Origin: Plasmodium coatneyi
Lineage: Eukaryota > Apicomplexa > Aconoidasida > Haemosporida > Plasmodiidae
DNA: 64,000 nucleotides
Assembly (NCBI RefSeq): GCF_001680005.1
Contig: NC_033566.1
Location: forward strand, 1,302,001-1,366,000
Direction of reading: 5' to 3'
Position numbers and translations under genes: made by a program. Below are positions 11,163 through 23,643 of this stretch, in pieces. Under the pieces are notes generated by a model, which saw only the letters and a program-made list of their open reading frames with translations, had not been told where the DNA came from and made no database searches. Position 1 is the stretch's first letter. Each line of letters opens with the position of its first letter.

Positions 11163-14100
11163 ATGATGATGAGCAGCAAAGAAGAAGAGAAAAAGTACCA
11201 AAATATTATTACGGAAAAATTAAGGGAACTGCTAGGTGAATATGAAGTGGACATATTAACGGAATACGTTTGGCACATGGCTGGCAATGCCAAAAGTAGC
11301 CGAGAGTTTATATGCAATGAGTTGAAGGATTTCCTGGGAGACCACGTAATTTTGCACAACCAACGTGTTTGGAGGCCCATTTGGGGGGGTGCCCCCACTG
11401 TGGGGATGAACTATATCTTGCAGAAGCGGCGTTGCCGTGTCTTCATATAGGGCTCTTCCCCTGTTTACTTTAATATGTGGGTCATACTGAAGCATATCAG
11501 AATGACCTCCATTTTGTATTCTCCCCCCGCATCATTCATTTTTTTTTTTTTTTTCTTTTTCTTCCCTACTACGTAGACCAACGTGTTTGTCGACTGGCTA
11601 ATGAAGCTCATGGGCGATATTAAAAAACCACTAAAGAGTGATAGCCCCTCGAAGAATGAAAAGTCGTATAAATCGGAGAGTGGGAAGGATAGGCATCACG
11701 GCGGGGCTTCTCGATCCAACAGGAGCAGGGGTAAGTCTCATTTATTAATTTGCCTAAATGGGGGTGCCCCCCCATCCCCCCATTGGTGTACATGCCATAT
11801 GGATAGTTCGTATGTGCGCCTACTTCTGATCCTTCTACAAAATGTTTACCTTTCGTTCGCATCCCCTTTGTAGAATCCAAATCAAGACATTCCGCCACTC
11901 AAGGAAGGAGAACGAAGGTTTGTGACACGTCCTTGTCCACGCCTTCCATTTGGGCGGCTGCGATGTGGAAAAATGGGACTGCATATTTTTAAGGATAGGA
12001 AAAAAAAAAAAAAAAAAAAAAAAAATATTTCAAAATTGGCATGCTGTTGTGTCCTGCCTCTGTTCTGCACGCGTCTTATTTTCGAAACATGTTGCCCACT
12101 CCTGCTCTTCACAGGACCACCAAAGGGATTACGACTCCAGCAGAAGAGACACGTCCATTACAAGAAGGCGGTCCAGAAGTTATAGAAGCAGAAGCAGCAG
12201 GTACTCATTGAACGATGCAGATTCGTTCAACAGAAGGAGAAACAAAAAAAGACAAAGAGGAGGAATAGGCACAAGATCCGTATCGTCTAGTGTGAATGCA
12301 AGAAAATTTCACTACGACAGTAACAGACCTAGATTCAAGAGAGGCGAAAAAGAAATGGATCGAATGAAAGGAAGGGATGATATGAAGTACAGAAGGGTTG
12401 GCAGAAGTGGCAGTAGCTCCATGGCCCCTAGTAGAGTGATCTACGTGGAAAAGGAGGAAGAGAAAAAAATGAGTAAGTTTGGAGCACTGCAGGACGGTGC
12501 CCAAAAGAGGAATGGTAGTCTACAACTTTCCCACTGGGATCGTTATGTTGTGCACATTTATCTGGCAAGACGGATCTGCATGCATGCCTGTTCAGTGTTC
12601 TACAATGATCTCCCCATGAGGGGGGGGAATAGACCACTTCGACATTTCCATACCGAGGGAGCCGTTTCGCAAAAAACCACCTCGTTAACATAAACGTTAA
12701 CGTTAAAGTGTACGTTAAAACATCTACGCCAACGTGAATGTTCATTTTTTCCACCCTCTATTTGTAAACGCAGATTTGGAAGGCAAACGAATGAGCGACA
12801 GCGCAGATGAGTACAACTCCAGCGAAAAGAAGAATAAGGCCGTTCTAAAGTAAACACAACATTGATAGGGAGAAAAAAAAAAAAAAAAATTGCATATGGT
12901 TGTTCACATCATGTCGAGTGTAGGAATAGCTGCCTCCCTTTCGGGCCATAAACACATTTGTAAGAATCGCTCCAACACACTTTTTTTTGTCACCTTGTTT
13001 TCACCTTTTTGTAGACCGAATCCCCAGTTCGGAGGAGATAATCCCATTCCCTTTTTGCAGCCATCCGCTACGGGTAAGTAAATTGGTCCCCATTGAAGAG
13101 ATAGGGTGATAGTACTTAAGATAGAGTGCCCCCCTACCATTCATGCTATACACCATCGAGTGTGCAAACCTTTACACATCAATTCACTTCCCTCACCACT
13201 GCTTCTCCCCCCTATGGCTCTGTAGGAATGGCGAATCACGATATGCCCAACTACCGCATGAATTTCCCATACGAAAACGTAGGCCCGCAGCCGGGTTACG
13301 ATAAAGGAATGAACCCTGCAGGGGGAAATTACCATCCAGGAAATTACATGCTAAGTCAACAGAAGCTCATAGATAATAACGCCCTCAGTGGGAACAACTT
13401 TATGCAGCCCCCCATGCTGAATAATAGCTTCGTTAATAATAGGCACCCGAATCGAATGCACTTTAATGCCCACATGAATAAAAAAGGTCCTCATCCACCC
13501 GGAAATTTTGTGAACCCTAATAGGTATGCAAGGAGCGTAGATAGACAGGCGCAACACATTTATCCTCCCGTTTTTAATCAACAATGTGGGATGTATGCCA
13601 ATGCGATTGGGGAAAACCCATCTCTGCAAATGAACAAGTTTACATTTCCACATAAATTTACTGCCCCCCTTCCCACCCTTCATTTCCCAAAACAGCACAC
13701 TGAATCCCAGGAATAATCAACACAATATGTTTTTCTCGAATAACATGACGAAGCCGACTCCACCTCCTCCTTCGTATAATCCCCACGTACCTGCATACAC
13801 GCCACCAAATTTTACATCCCCTACGTTTACGCCTCCTTTGAATACAAGACAGAAACATTTTAATGCACCCCATATGGCGACGGAGAGGAGAGTGCCTATG
13901 AAAGGTCAGCCACCCAATGGGTCCCACCCGTCAAATGTTGCTGTAAAGGAAGATGGTAAACAAATCGCTGCAGCGGAGCAAGGGGCAGAGTCAGCAGAAG
14001 CAGAAGCAGGGGGTGACGGAATTGGCGACAACGCGAATTCGAGTGGGCTATTAAATGCAGGTAAGTGTCCCAGAAAAAAGGGGGAATTTCTCGGAAACGA

Positions 14101-15517
14101 ACTTACTTTGTTTTAAGTTGCATTGTTTACATACCTTTTCATTGCAGTGTATATATGTTCCTCCATTTATTACCCATCTTCCCCTTCTCTGTGTAGACGC
14201 TCCCCAAGGACCCAACCCGGACGACCCAGCGGATGCCAAGAACACCGTTGCAAAGGTGAGAAGTGTGCAAATTATTCGCCACCACAGCTACCGTGCGTTT
14301 TTTCAATTCGGCAGGATTACGCAGCAGATATAAGTTATCCCTCCATCCGTCCTCATTTCGTTCCTTTTAATATTTCCCCTCTGAACAGATTCCGAAGAAG
14401 TGCGCCTACCTGCCGAACTGCCAGTATGGAGACAAGTGTCGTTACATTCACCCCGTGGAAAACGTAAGATGGACGCTTCGATTATTTCTTAACCTGTGAA
14501 TTGTCCATCCCCGCTGGTGTAGAATACTACCTTGGTAATTATTATTAGTGACATGATCATATGCGCTCACTTCATTTTTTTTTTTTTTTTTTTTTTTTTC
14601 TTCCGCTTTTCCCCCTCGTAGTGCCGCAACTGGCCGTACTGCGCCTTCGGATCCGAGTGCATCTACATCCACCCCAATGTGCCCTGTAAATTTGGTAAGC
14701 AGAATGGAGCTATTCGAGTATTGTCACATGGGAAGAAGTCCACTTATGGATAGTAGTGGTCTACGGAAGAGCGGTGCCAACTCCTTCGTTCCTCCTTTTG
14801 AAGTTTCTTTCCTTCACCCTTCCCCCCGTAGGTTTGTACTGCGCGAACTACTACTGCAACTATTCGCATGACCACGTGGACACAGCGGTAAAATTAAAAT
14901 TTACGTTTTGTTTCTTTTTGAGCGTATCTAATTACATGTTCCTTCATATCTCTGCTTACCCTCCTATTTGGGCCACCCCACATGTGACATGATGCTATAT
15001 CCCCTCCTGTTTCCCGTAGAATCTGCCCGAGGTTGGCATGAACGGATACTTCCTGAACAAAAAATTAGTAAATAACAACGACAAGGGGAATAATAGCGGT
15101 GCCAACTTTGACGATAAGGTAGCGCAAATCTCCATCAGCATGCCGAAGACCCCACCAGAAATGAAAAAGGACAACAGAACAAAAAATTCTTACAACGAAA
15201 ATGAATACCTGCAAAGTATGCTGGATGCAGAGGGACAACAATTAAATCAGGACAACATGACACACGAACATGCAGGTGAACTGAATGGGAATAACAATTT
15301 AGGAGAGGAACAGGGAGTTGACCCCACAAATGAAGGGATGGAAGATTGTGGCCTACTTGATAATGCAGGAGAAGAATTCCATGGGCATCAAATGGGAGAA
15401 GACCCATGTGCTAATGGGACAAATGAAAAGGGAACGCTCGATTACAACTGTTTCGACATTGTAGTTAACCCGGACGGTGTAGGAACAGCAGAGGGGGGAC
15501 AGGAGGAAGGGGCATAA
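11163..15517 (+). CDS. NAB2: NAB2/ZC3H14-type poly(A)-binding CCCH zinc-finger protein
   Basis: Nuclear poly(A) RNA-binding protein involved in mRNA 3'-end quality control and export. Exons by phase: 11163-11345, 11577-11730, 11874-11917, 12115-12472, 12774-12849, 13015-13073, 13226 to 13592 or 13637, 13696 or 13711 to 14060, 14197-14255, 14389-14463, 14622-14694, 14832-14887, 15020-15517. The N-terminus has a PWI-like helical domain (KLRELLGEYEVDILTEYVWH then VFVDWLMKLMGDI), then an Arg/Ser-rich stretch, a Pro/Asn-rich middle, and three tandem CCCH fingers, each on its own exon: CAYLPNCQYGDKCRYIH, CRNWPYCAFGSECIYIH and CKFGLYCANYYCNYSH. The C-terminus is acidic and Asn-rich. The start is the first ATG in frame (MMMSS). 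The intron between exons 7 and 8 has two possible donors and two acceptors, all phase-compatible. Confidence 0.88.
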
Positions 15518-16780
15518 ACCCTTCGGAGGCTAATTAAAAATTGTAACGATTGTGCTTCTTCTCTTTTTGTGTTCTTCACAATTTGCAGCGCACGTGGTAC
15601 TTTTTGTTTCTCGTGTGTCTTTCGGGAGAGATGTCCTCGTCGCGCATCATACCTATTATTTTTTTTACCCCCATAATTCTTAACCGAAAAAAAAAAAAAA
15701 AAAAGGAAGAAAAAGAAAAAAGAAAACTTCTCTCATTCATCCATCGCATGTGCAATTTTTTTTTTCTCTTTTTAATTATCTCACCTGATTATCATCACTA
15801 TGTTGACTTTTCAGCTTTTCTTTTCTGCTCCCTCCCCATCTATTCATCTATTTTACCAGCTTTTAATCATCCCCTACGTGCATGGTGAATTATGAAGCAT
15901 GAGTTATGTGTGAATATATGCATACACACGTATGTATATAAATTTCTTTTTCTTTTTCCTTTTTCCTTTTTTGCCGATTAATTTTGCAATGTTGTATTGT
16001 ATTATGTTGTACAATTGTGTTGCTTTTTTTTTTTTTTCACTTTTTCAAAGTTCACAAAATTTAATTTACTCGAACAATGAACAAAACTCTCGTAAAAACT
16101 AAGCAACCCTTAGAACAATTTTCTTTTTTTGGTAATATTGGAAAAAAAAAATGCGGAGCGAGCCACACGCTTGCGATGGGAATGTGAGACGGAATACGTT
16201 TATGTCACACGTTGTAGACTGTTGCACGTGCTTGAGCAGGCAAAGGTTGATAATTCCTCCTGGTGAGAGTCTTTCTGTTCCATCCAAAGAACGATGCGGG
16301 AACGTTTTTCCATTCACTTCGCACAAATGTGCCCCTGAAAAGTGAAAAAAAAGCCTATGCCTACGTAGATATGTATATATATGTATACCTTATGTGCACC
16401 TGGGCACCGCTCCTGTTCTACACATTTTTGGCGCTTGCACAACGATGAGTCGATGAACGCACGGGGAAACTCCCCCTTTTAAGCATTTGTCACTTTCCAT
16501 TTTGTACAAAATTGGTATTTCCGGGGAGCAATATAGGGAGCACTAAATGGGGAAGAACCCACTTAAAAAAAGGAGAAAGCTTTTATCGGCATTTTATCTC
16601 CATTTCGAGCGCCATTAAGGAAAGATGGAAACTCCATTTGAGGCTTCCATTTTGCATGTACAATTAGTAGTTTCTACATCTGCCCATGCGGAGCGGACCA
16701 TCGCACACATGTGTGGTAACGGGGATTGATACTTCTTCACGTTTTTTAAAAGGGGTATAATACCTTCTCTGCAGATCTAT
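15518..16780. other. Intergenic region
   Basis: About 1.3 kb between NAB2 and the repeat in front of chorismate synthase. It holds A/T and pyrimidine tracts (near 15688 and 16024) and TATA-like alternating stretches near 15930 and 16370. No gene seen. Confidence 0.6.
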
Positions 16781-16892
16781 CACACCGTCAATTTGTCACA
16801 CCGTCAATTTGTTACACCGTCAATTTGTTACACCGTCAATTTGTCACACCGTCAAATTGTTACACCGCCAAATTGTCACACCGCCCAGTCCG
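16781..16892 (+). repeat. 16-bp tandem repeat abutting the chorismate synthase start codon
   Basis: Six complete 16-bp units of the form YACACCGTCAATTTGT start at 16781, 16797, 16813, 16829, 16845 and 16861; the last two carry point changes (TCAAATTGT, GCCAAATTGT). A seventh, degraded unit starts at 16877. The array ends only 7 bases before the ATG at 16900, so it lies in the 5' leader or promoter. The unit length is not a multiple of three, so copy-number changes would alter any reading frame through it, which argues that it is not coding. Confidence 0.93.
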
Positions 16893-16899
16893 GCACACC

Positions 16900-18408
16900 A
16901 TGAGCACGTATGGAACCCTGCTGAAGGTCACCTCATTCGGAGAGAGCCACGGGAAAGCAGTGGGGTGTGTCATAGACGGGTTCCTGCCAAACATAGAAAT
17001 AAATTTCGCCCTGATACAGAAACAACTAAATAGGAGGAGACCAAATCAGTCCAAGCTGACAAGTTGCCGAAATGAAGAGGACAAATTAATTGTCCTTTCC
17101 GGTTTTGATGAGAATAAATCCTTGGGAACTCCAATCACTTTTTTAATTAACAATGAAGACGTGAAGAAGGAAAATTATTCCTCCTTCATAGATATTCCTA
17201 GACCCGGACATGGGGATTACACATATTTTAAAAAATATAATGTAAAGAATAAAAGTGGAAGTAGTCGTTTTTCCGGGAGGGAGACAGCTACCCGTGTGGC
17301 TGCAGGTGCTTGCATAGAGCAGTGGTTGCAAAATTATTACCACTGCACTGTCGTTTGTTATGTCCATTCTGTGGGGCATATAAAGTTACCTGAAAAAATC
17401 ATCAGAAATTTCGAACGCAACCCACCGTCGAGGGATTTAGTTGACACATATGGAGCTGTAAAGTACTACCAGAGGAGAGGCACATTCTGTGACTTCTACG
17501 GTAATGTGTATAACTCTGATGGGAAGCTCCTACGGGGGGTAGGAGTTACCAGTGGGGAATCTGCCCCCACCGATGGTGCTATACCAAACGTGCATGAACG
17601 ATTGACCGATCCAGGTGAGTACACCCTGTTGCAAACGAGGTGTCCACACCCATTTACGGCAGTACAAATATGTTCATATATTTTAAAATTAAAAGAAGCG
17701 GGGGATAGCGTAGGTGGAATAGCCACGTGCGTTGTATATAACGTGCCAGTAGGCATTGGAGAACCCATCTTTGAAAAAATGGAAGCAGAATTGGGTAAAA
17801 TTATTCTTTCCATACCAGCAGTGAAGGGTATCGAATTTGGTAGTGGGTTCGATGGAACATACATGCTCGGGTCGGGACATAACGATTTGTTCAGCACGTT
17901 GGATGCATCAGAGGAGAGGTCTTATCAGAGGGGGTGGACTCTCACTGATACGCTGGATAGCAAAAGGGGAGAAATGACCCAATTGGGTAGTCATGCAGGG
18001 GGGGGAACTTTTTTCGAAAAAGATGACTACCATCGATCGGACCCACGAATCGACGAATCGACGGATGAAACTTCCCCTCCTGGTGACGAAAAATTGCTAA
18101 TCACAACTAGTAACAACTGCGGAGGCATCTTAGCAGGAATTACAACAGGAAATAATATTGTCTTTAGATCCGCCATAAAGCCAGTATCGTCCATACAAAT
18201 AGAAAAGGAAACGTGTAATTTTTCTGGACAAAAGTGCAAACTGAAGGTAAAAGGAATGCATGACTGCTGCATTTTGCCGAGACTCCCTCCCATTATTGAA
18301 GCATGCACTAGTATTGTAATTGGAGATATGGTACTTCGACAAGTGGCTAAGTATGGCCATAGCAAGCTTCCTTCTGTGGGGTGCCTCTCCCGTTCGACGA
18401 AGGAGTAA
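16900..18408 (+). CDS. CS: Chorismate synthase
   Basis: Last enzyme of the shikimate pathway: converts 5-enolpyruvylshikimate 3-phosphate to chorismate using reduced FMN. Single exon, 502 residues. Family signatures are in order: VTSFGESHGKAVGCVIDG near the N-terminus, RPGHGDYTYFKKY, SSRFSGRETATRVAAGACIEQ, EFGSGFDGTYMLGSGHND (normally followed by the FMN loop), NNCGGILAGITTGNNIVFR, and PRLPPIIEACTSIVIGDM near the end. It is longer than bacterial enzymes (about 360 residues) because of low-complexity inserts, chiefly a Ser/Asp/Gly-rich one around 17900-18080. There is no apicoplast leader, in keeping with the reported cytosolic enzyme of Plasmodium. The start at 16900 (MSTYGTLLKVTSFGES) fits the family N-terminus; an in-frame upstream ATG would translate the tandem repeat and is rejected. 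Confidence 0.96.
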   Translation: MSTYGTLLKVTSFGESHGKAVGCVIDGFLPNIEINFALIQKQLNRRRPNQSKLTSCRNEEDKLIVLSGFDENKSLGTPITFLINNEDVKKENYSSFIDIPRPGHGDYTYFKKYNVKNKSGSSRFSGRETATRVAAGACIEQWLQNYYHCTVVCYVHSVGHIKLPEKIIRNFERNPPSRDLVDTYGAVKYYQRRGTFCDFYGNVYNSDGKLLRGVGVTSGESAPTDGAIPNVHERLTDPGEYTLLQTRCPHPFTAVQICSYILKLKEAGDSVGGIATCVVYNVPVGIGEPIFEKMEAELGKIILSIPAVKGIEFGSGFDGTYMLGSGHNDLFSTLDASEERSYQRGWTLTDTLDSKRGEMTQLGSHAGGGTFFEKDDYHRSDPRIDESTDETSPPGDEKLLITTSNNCGGILAGITTGNNIVFRSAIKPVSSIQIEKETCNFSGQKCKLKVKGMHDCCILPRLPPIIEACTSIVIGDMVLRQVAKYGHSKLPSVGCLSRSTKE

Positions 18409-21400
18409 CACGGAAACAAATATGCCTACGCGAAAAAAAGAAAGCGGGTGGCCTTCCTTCTTTCCTGCGTGAACTCGCGCATTAGCGCATTTACGATCAT
18501 TTATGCTCATTTATTTTTTGCATTCCCTTTTTTGTAAAAAAGTCGAAAATGGAAACAAATTTATGCCCCTTGGGCAGTCTTATTCAAACTGCACTAATTT
18601 GCGAACCATCGGAGTGGCACAATGTAGAAATGTCGTAGGAGGGAAAATAAAATAAAATAACAAAATCTACCCCGCCCATCGACGGAAATAATGTTGCATC
18701 CTTTAGAAGGAGACTGCACAAATTTGAAAAGGAGGTTTCATTCGGGTAAGCCGCCAAGCCTCGTGTGTGCTTCTTTTATTTTCCCCCTTACGACACTTTT
18801 ATCGCATTTTATCATACCGCATGCTGTCACATATTAATTATCCCTTTTTTTATTTTATTTTTTTCCGCTTTGTGTGCAACAAGCGAAGTGACAGATTTTC
18901 CCTTCTTTTCACGCATTTCCCTCGCTTTTCTCTTTTATTTTCTGTCGAAAATTTCGAAGTCTTCCCCCTTCATGACAAAATATGGCATGCAAAAATATTT
19001 AAGCCAATTTGTTTGCCCCCTCGTCTAAGTAAGACATTTTGTCGACACTGTTGTGCAAAATAAAAAAAATTTTATTCCTTTGAAAGACGAAATAGGGGTG
19101 AAGCTCTACAGAATAATGCACACATGTCGAACCGTTACTTAGCCCAATTCGACACTGTATGTAGCCCATCCGGAATGACATTTCGGGAGAGCAAAGCAAC
19201 ATTCAAATTTCACGCGATGGTAGAAAGACATCACGGTGAACCGCTAGATTTGAGCGAACCAAAACAGGATTTGTTTTCCACCAATGGGCTAAAAATGGGT
19301 TAGCAGACGGAAGTGGGGGGAGGGCGGTATGCACGAGGGTACATGCTTGCATGTGGGGATACTGATTCGGGACTGTCCAAGTACCGTCATGTGCAGTTAT
19401 TTATCGTCATTTGAGGCGTCCTGGACATTGTATGTGGCATATGTGCCGTCATAAACTGCGTATGCACATTTATACGCCGCCTATATACCGCTTTCATGCT
19501 ACTTACACACGGAACATTTATTCACTGCAGGGGGGAAAAATGCGACTGCACACTGAAATGTATACCATCTAGTAGAAATAAAAAAACACTTTTCCCTTGC
19601 ACGGAAAACACACATTTTGAGGAAACACCGTGCATGCGAATAATAATCAATAGAGGGAATAGTCTCTAAAAAAAGGCATACATTCGAAGGGGGAAGAAAA
19701 ACAAAGAGGCATGTAAAAAACATCAAAAGGACGTGTGAAAAGGAAAAAAATGTTTAATAAAATATATCCTTATGGAAAATCCTGTGTGAAAGCTTATTTT
19801 CCAAAGAATGCCCATGCAGCCAATATCAGATGGGTCGACAATTCCCGTAACGAAAATGCAAAAAAAATTAAAAAAAAAAATAACACCAATGAAAAGATAA
19901 CACAGATAAAATAGGAAAAGAAACTCTGCTTTTTTCACAGGAATATAGGAATCGTCTTAGGCAGAAAAATGCGCAAGAGTGTGCAAATTTTCATACCTTT
20001 ATGGTCCAAATTGCTACACAAGGGTGATTCAGTAGGGAAAATTGATAGAGCACAAAATTCGACACACCGTTTTCCAAATGTGGGATGTTAACATGTGAGC
20101 AGTACTCAGAAGAACGGATCTGTATATTCACGTTTTTTAAGTGTTTCATTTTTTTTTATATATGTATTGTGCTTTTTTTGTCGAAAGGAACTCCCTACCC
20201 TTTTTATACCATCGAGCAGCTAACCTTTGTTCTTTTTCCCACCTTCGGTCCCAGTAAAGGAAAGTACTCTCCCTTTTTACCTTCCTGTACAGGTGATAAC
20301 TGTCGAAAAAAAGAAATACCTTCGTGGAAACATTTTTTATACAACCCTGTGATTTAACAAAGTTAATGATACCTACATACAGGTTATGAAAAGCCATGTA
20401 AGGACTGCTCCCCCCTTTTTTACTACTCAAAATAAGATTCAGGTTTTTATTTTATTTTGTTTTTTTTTTTTTACTCCTTAACATTTTATGCATATGTGTC
20501 GTAATTCACCAAAATTGTGCATCGAATTTTTCGATGAATTTATTATATGTTCCGTTCGAAAAAATGTGTAGACACCATTGGAAGTTGATTTGCTTTGCTT
20601 GCAAACATGTAGGTACACAGTGGTGATGGAATTCGGAAAATATTCCCATCAGAAGGGGGTTCTCTTTATATCAAAAGTATAACCCTACCGTTCGTATTTA
20701 TTATTTCCTATCAGTTGGTTTTTATTTACAAAGTTAAACACACCATCTTCCCTTTTCGCATGCAAAATTGTGTGTCTTCTATGCATTTTTTCTCCCACAT
20801 GTAGCAATTTCTATGTCTCGAAAGGTTGTTAAAGTGAGCATACAGATAAGGCATATTAGTCCTTACAGCTCAAATATACATTTGTCAATACTTATAAAAA
20901 AAAAGAAGAGGAAAACAACTTACAATAAAATATGACTTCGTTCCTTTTTAAGGAATCATGTAAAAAGTATTACAAAGGAATGCAAAAAATTTCCCGTGGT
21001 TTTATAATTTCTACTTTATTTATTTGGTCCCCATTGTTGTTTCCTTAATCATGTGCTCTTTTGTTTAGGATTTCGTTCATATTTTGTTCACCTTTTCTGT
21101 TCTACTTTTTCGTCCCTTTTTTCGTCCTCTTTTTCGCCCCCCTTTTCGATTACTTCTTTTTCTTCTTCCTTTTTTTTTTTTTTTTCCCATTCGCTAAATT
21201 AACATTTCCCCCTTAAGCCATCGTAATGGTATTAGAAAGACCATGGTGACGTTTTCACTAATCCTCATTTTTACATGTCAGTTGAACAAAAAGGGGAACA
21301 AATCTAATTCAGTGTATCAATATAGCGTACCATTTCAATGCGTTCGCATAGATAGATATCGTATGCACGCATCAGTGTGTATGTGCGCGAATTCCTTCAC

Positions 21401-21470
21401 ACATAGATATGTACACGGGTGAATCCAAGTAAGCATCTAAATGCCTTGCAAGAAGCGCCGCATTGAGATA

Positions 21471-21573
21471 CCCCGTCAAATTTTCAGCCAATTTTTCAGT
21501 CAATTTTTTAGTCAATTTTTTAGTCAATTTTTTTGTCAATTTTTCGATCAAATTTTCGGTCAATTTTTCGGTA
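21471..21573. repeat. 12-bp minisatellite (GTCAATTTTTYR)
   Basis: About eight imperfect head-to-tail copies of a 12-bp unit built on GTCAATTTTT followed by CA, TA, TT or CG. Both strands stay open because 12 is a multiple of three (Gln-Phe-Phe-Ser on one strand, Lys-Lys-Leu-Thr on the other), but the frames are short and have no supporting start context. Confidence 0.85.
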
Positions 21574-23025
21574 AAAATTTCCAGCTGAATCCTCCACCTT
21601 TGTTACGAAATTTATCGCACCTATGGACAACGGAGAATACACTATTTGTGTAAGCTCAGCACGACATTGAAAGTGGAGTAGCGATTTATTTAAGGCAAGA
21701 ACTTCTTTCTGCCGTGTTGGGGAATATTAAAAATGTGAAACACTTTGATCAGGCACGGACGAATGCAGAAAAAAAAAACAATAAAAAAAGGGAAGAAATG
21801 AAAAAACCTATGCGAATTAACAAAAATAAATAATTACTTATACATGAACACCTTTACATACCCATACACATGCGCCTCTTTGTAGCAGCGTCAAAACAAT
21901 AAACACAGAATCGTTTTTTTTTTTTCTTCTTCTTTTTCCTTGCTGGTGGGGGGTACTGGGAGCAAAAAAATAAATAAATAAACACTATGCTTTCCCATTG
22001 AAACATCCACGTTATGCAGCTGGTAATTTTCTGTCACTCCATTCAAACAAAGAAGTGACACATATTTAATTTAAAAAAAAAATTACACACATGTATATAT
22101 GTGCACATATGTATGCATTTAGATGCACATACAGATGTGTTATCTCATAAGAAAAAACGAGTAACCAAAAATTCCCCCTTGTAAGGACTCCGCACCAAAG
22201 GCGTACACCTTGAAATCGGGTGTGCACAGAAAGGTAGACATATTGTTTGAACAAATCAAAGGAAAGCGCGCTAGAACTAGTGTTACCTGTGGGGGAAAAT
22301 TAATATTTCACACGCCGACAGTGTAATTCCATACGTGCAAATGAATCGAATTCGAAACCATCGATCGATGGTCTGCTAAAGGGACGGAACAAACGAGGTG
22401 ACGAACGAAGTTGCAAAATAAAGCACCAAGGACAAGTCAAAACGAATGAGACAGAAAGAAAAACACACACATGTTTACGTGTGTATGAATAATTACGCAT
22501 GTACATAACAGCGCTAAAAGGGAATAAGAAATGTTTCCAAAAAAAAAAAAAAAAGCATAAGCTTATAACGTATGAACTCACAGTGTCATATCAAATTAAC
22601 GGAAGAACATCTTCTTTGCTCATTCTTGTGCCCTTTACAAATAACCGTTGCAGGCACGGAAAACGGAAAAAAAAGTAAGTGCTAAACGTGTGCCTTCACG
22701 TAAGCAAGTAAGGCAAACGTACAAAACACACACTTCACGACATTCTATACGTGTAAATAATCCACCACGAAGGCTCCTTCCTTCTATTTTTTCTTTCCTT
22801 CTATGAAACATTTTTTGTCTTATTTTGCAACAAAAGTACCCCCACAGTGCTTTTCCCATTATTTTTAATTTCCCTTATTTCCAAAGTGTAAATATTATAC
22901 ATAAAGTAAATAAGAAAAAAAAAAAGAAAAGAAAAGAAAAGTCATAAAATTTCAAAGAAAATTCTAAAGCATTTTCCATTTTTAATTTCGTTCATTTCCT
23001 TTAATTTACATGTAGATCTGCTAAC

Positions 23026-23070
23026 TTTTTTTTTTTTTTTTTTTTTTACCTGCATGTACATATATATAGC

Positions 23071-23104
<34 letters not shown>

Positions 23105-23172
23105 TGAATGTACATACGTATATGCATATATCTAGCTAATTGTAGTAAAAGAAAAAAAAAAAAAAAAAAAAA
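23026..23172. repeat. T22 / A31 / A21 homopolymer cluster
   Basis: A run of 22 T (23026-23047), then 24 bases, a run of 31 A (23072-23102), and another A run of 21 (23152-23172). The T and first A runs could pair as a hairpin in RNA or single-stranded DNA. Run lengths may be inexact because of sequencing slippage. Confidence 0.85.
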
Positions 23173-23586
23173 GTAGAAAGATGAAGTTGTTATGACAATG
23201 TAAAGTTGCACATTTACATGTATAAGTTTGCACGTGTACATGGATAATACGTATTCCCGTAGGTATTTAAGTACCCCCCCAGGGATATATTGGCTTGTGA
23301 ATGTATACACTTACGCAGATAAGAACACGTGTATACTTCTGTGGCTGCTTGTATGTATACGTAACATACATATGGTGAAAGTGTGAACTCTTTTATGTAG
23401 CCCCATACTGCGTGTTCATAAGTACCGTCAATTAGAGCTTTAAAAACAAAAAAAATGCTTCAAAGCTGTATGTATACTTGTACAATTTCCTGTGTCTTTA
23501 ATTTTATTGCTTGTTCATGTAAAAAGGTGTTATATTAATTCTTAGGTTGAGAATTTCTTCATCCTTACCTGCATCACCATTTGTTC

Positions 23587-23643
23587 TTTTTTTTTTTTTT
23601 TTTTTTTCCTTCATTTTGTGTGTGTGCAAAAAAAAAAAAAAAA
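23587..23643. repeat. T21 / A16 inverted pair
   Basis: 21 T (23587-23607) and 16 A (23628-23643) separated by only 20 bases, giving a potential A-U stem-loop. Located in the non-coding region upstream of the AP2Tel-like gene. Confidence 0.85.

Noticed and set aside
16781..16892. CRISPR array
   Set aside because: Direct head-to-tail repeat with no spacers, in a eukaryotic genome.
16825..16899. N-terminal extension of chorismate synthase translated from the 16-bp repeat
   Set aside because: The frame is open, but the repeat is not a multiple of three, the peptide is repeat-derived, and the family N-terminus begins at the ATG at 16900.
18765..19063. 98-residue Phe/Leu/Ser-rich open frame
   Set aside because: Composition is that of T-rich non-coding DNA; no partner exons.
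21372..21653. Lys/Leu/Thr and Gln/Phe open frames over the 21.5-kb repeat
   Set aside because: Repeat-derived, opposite-strand twins of one another, without gene context.
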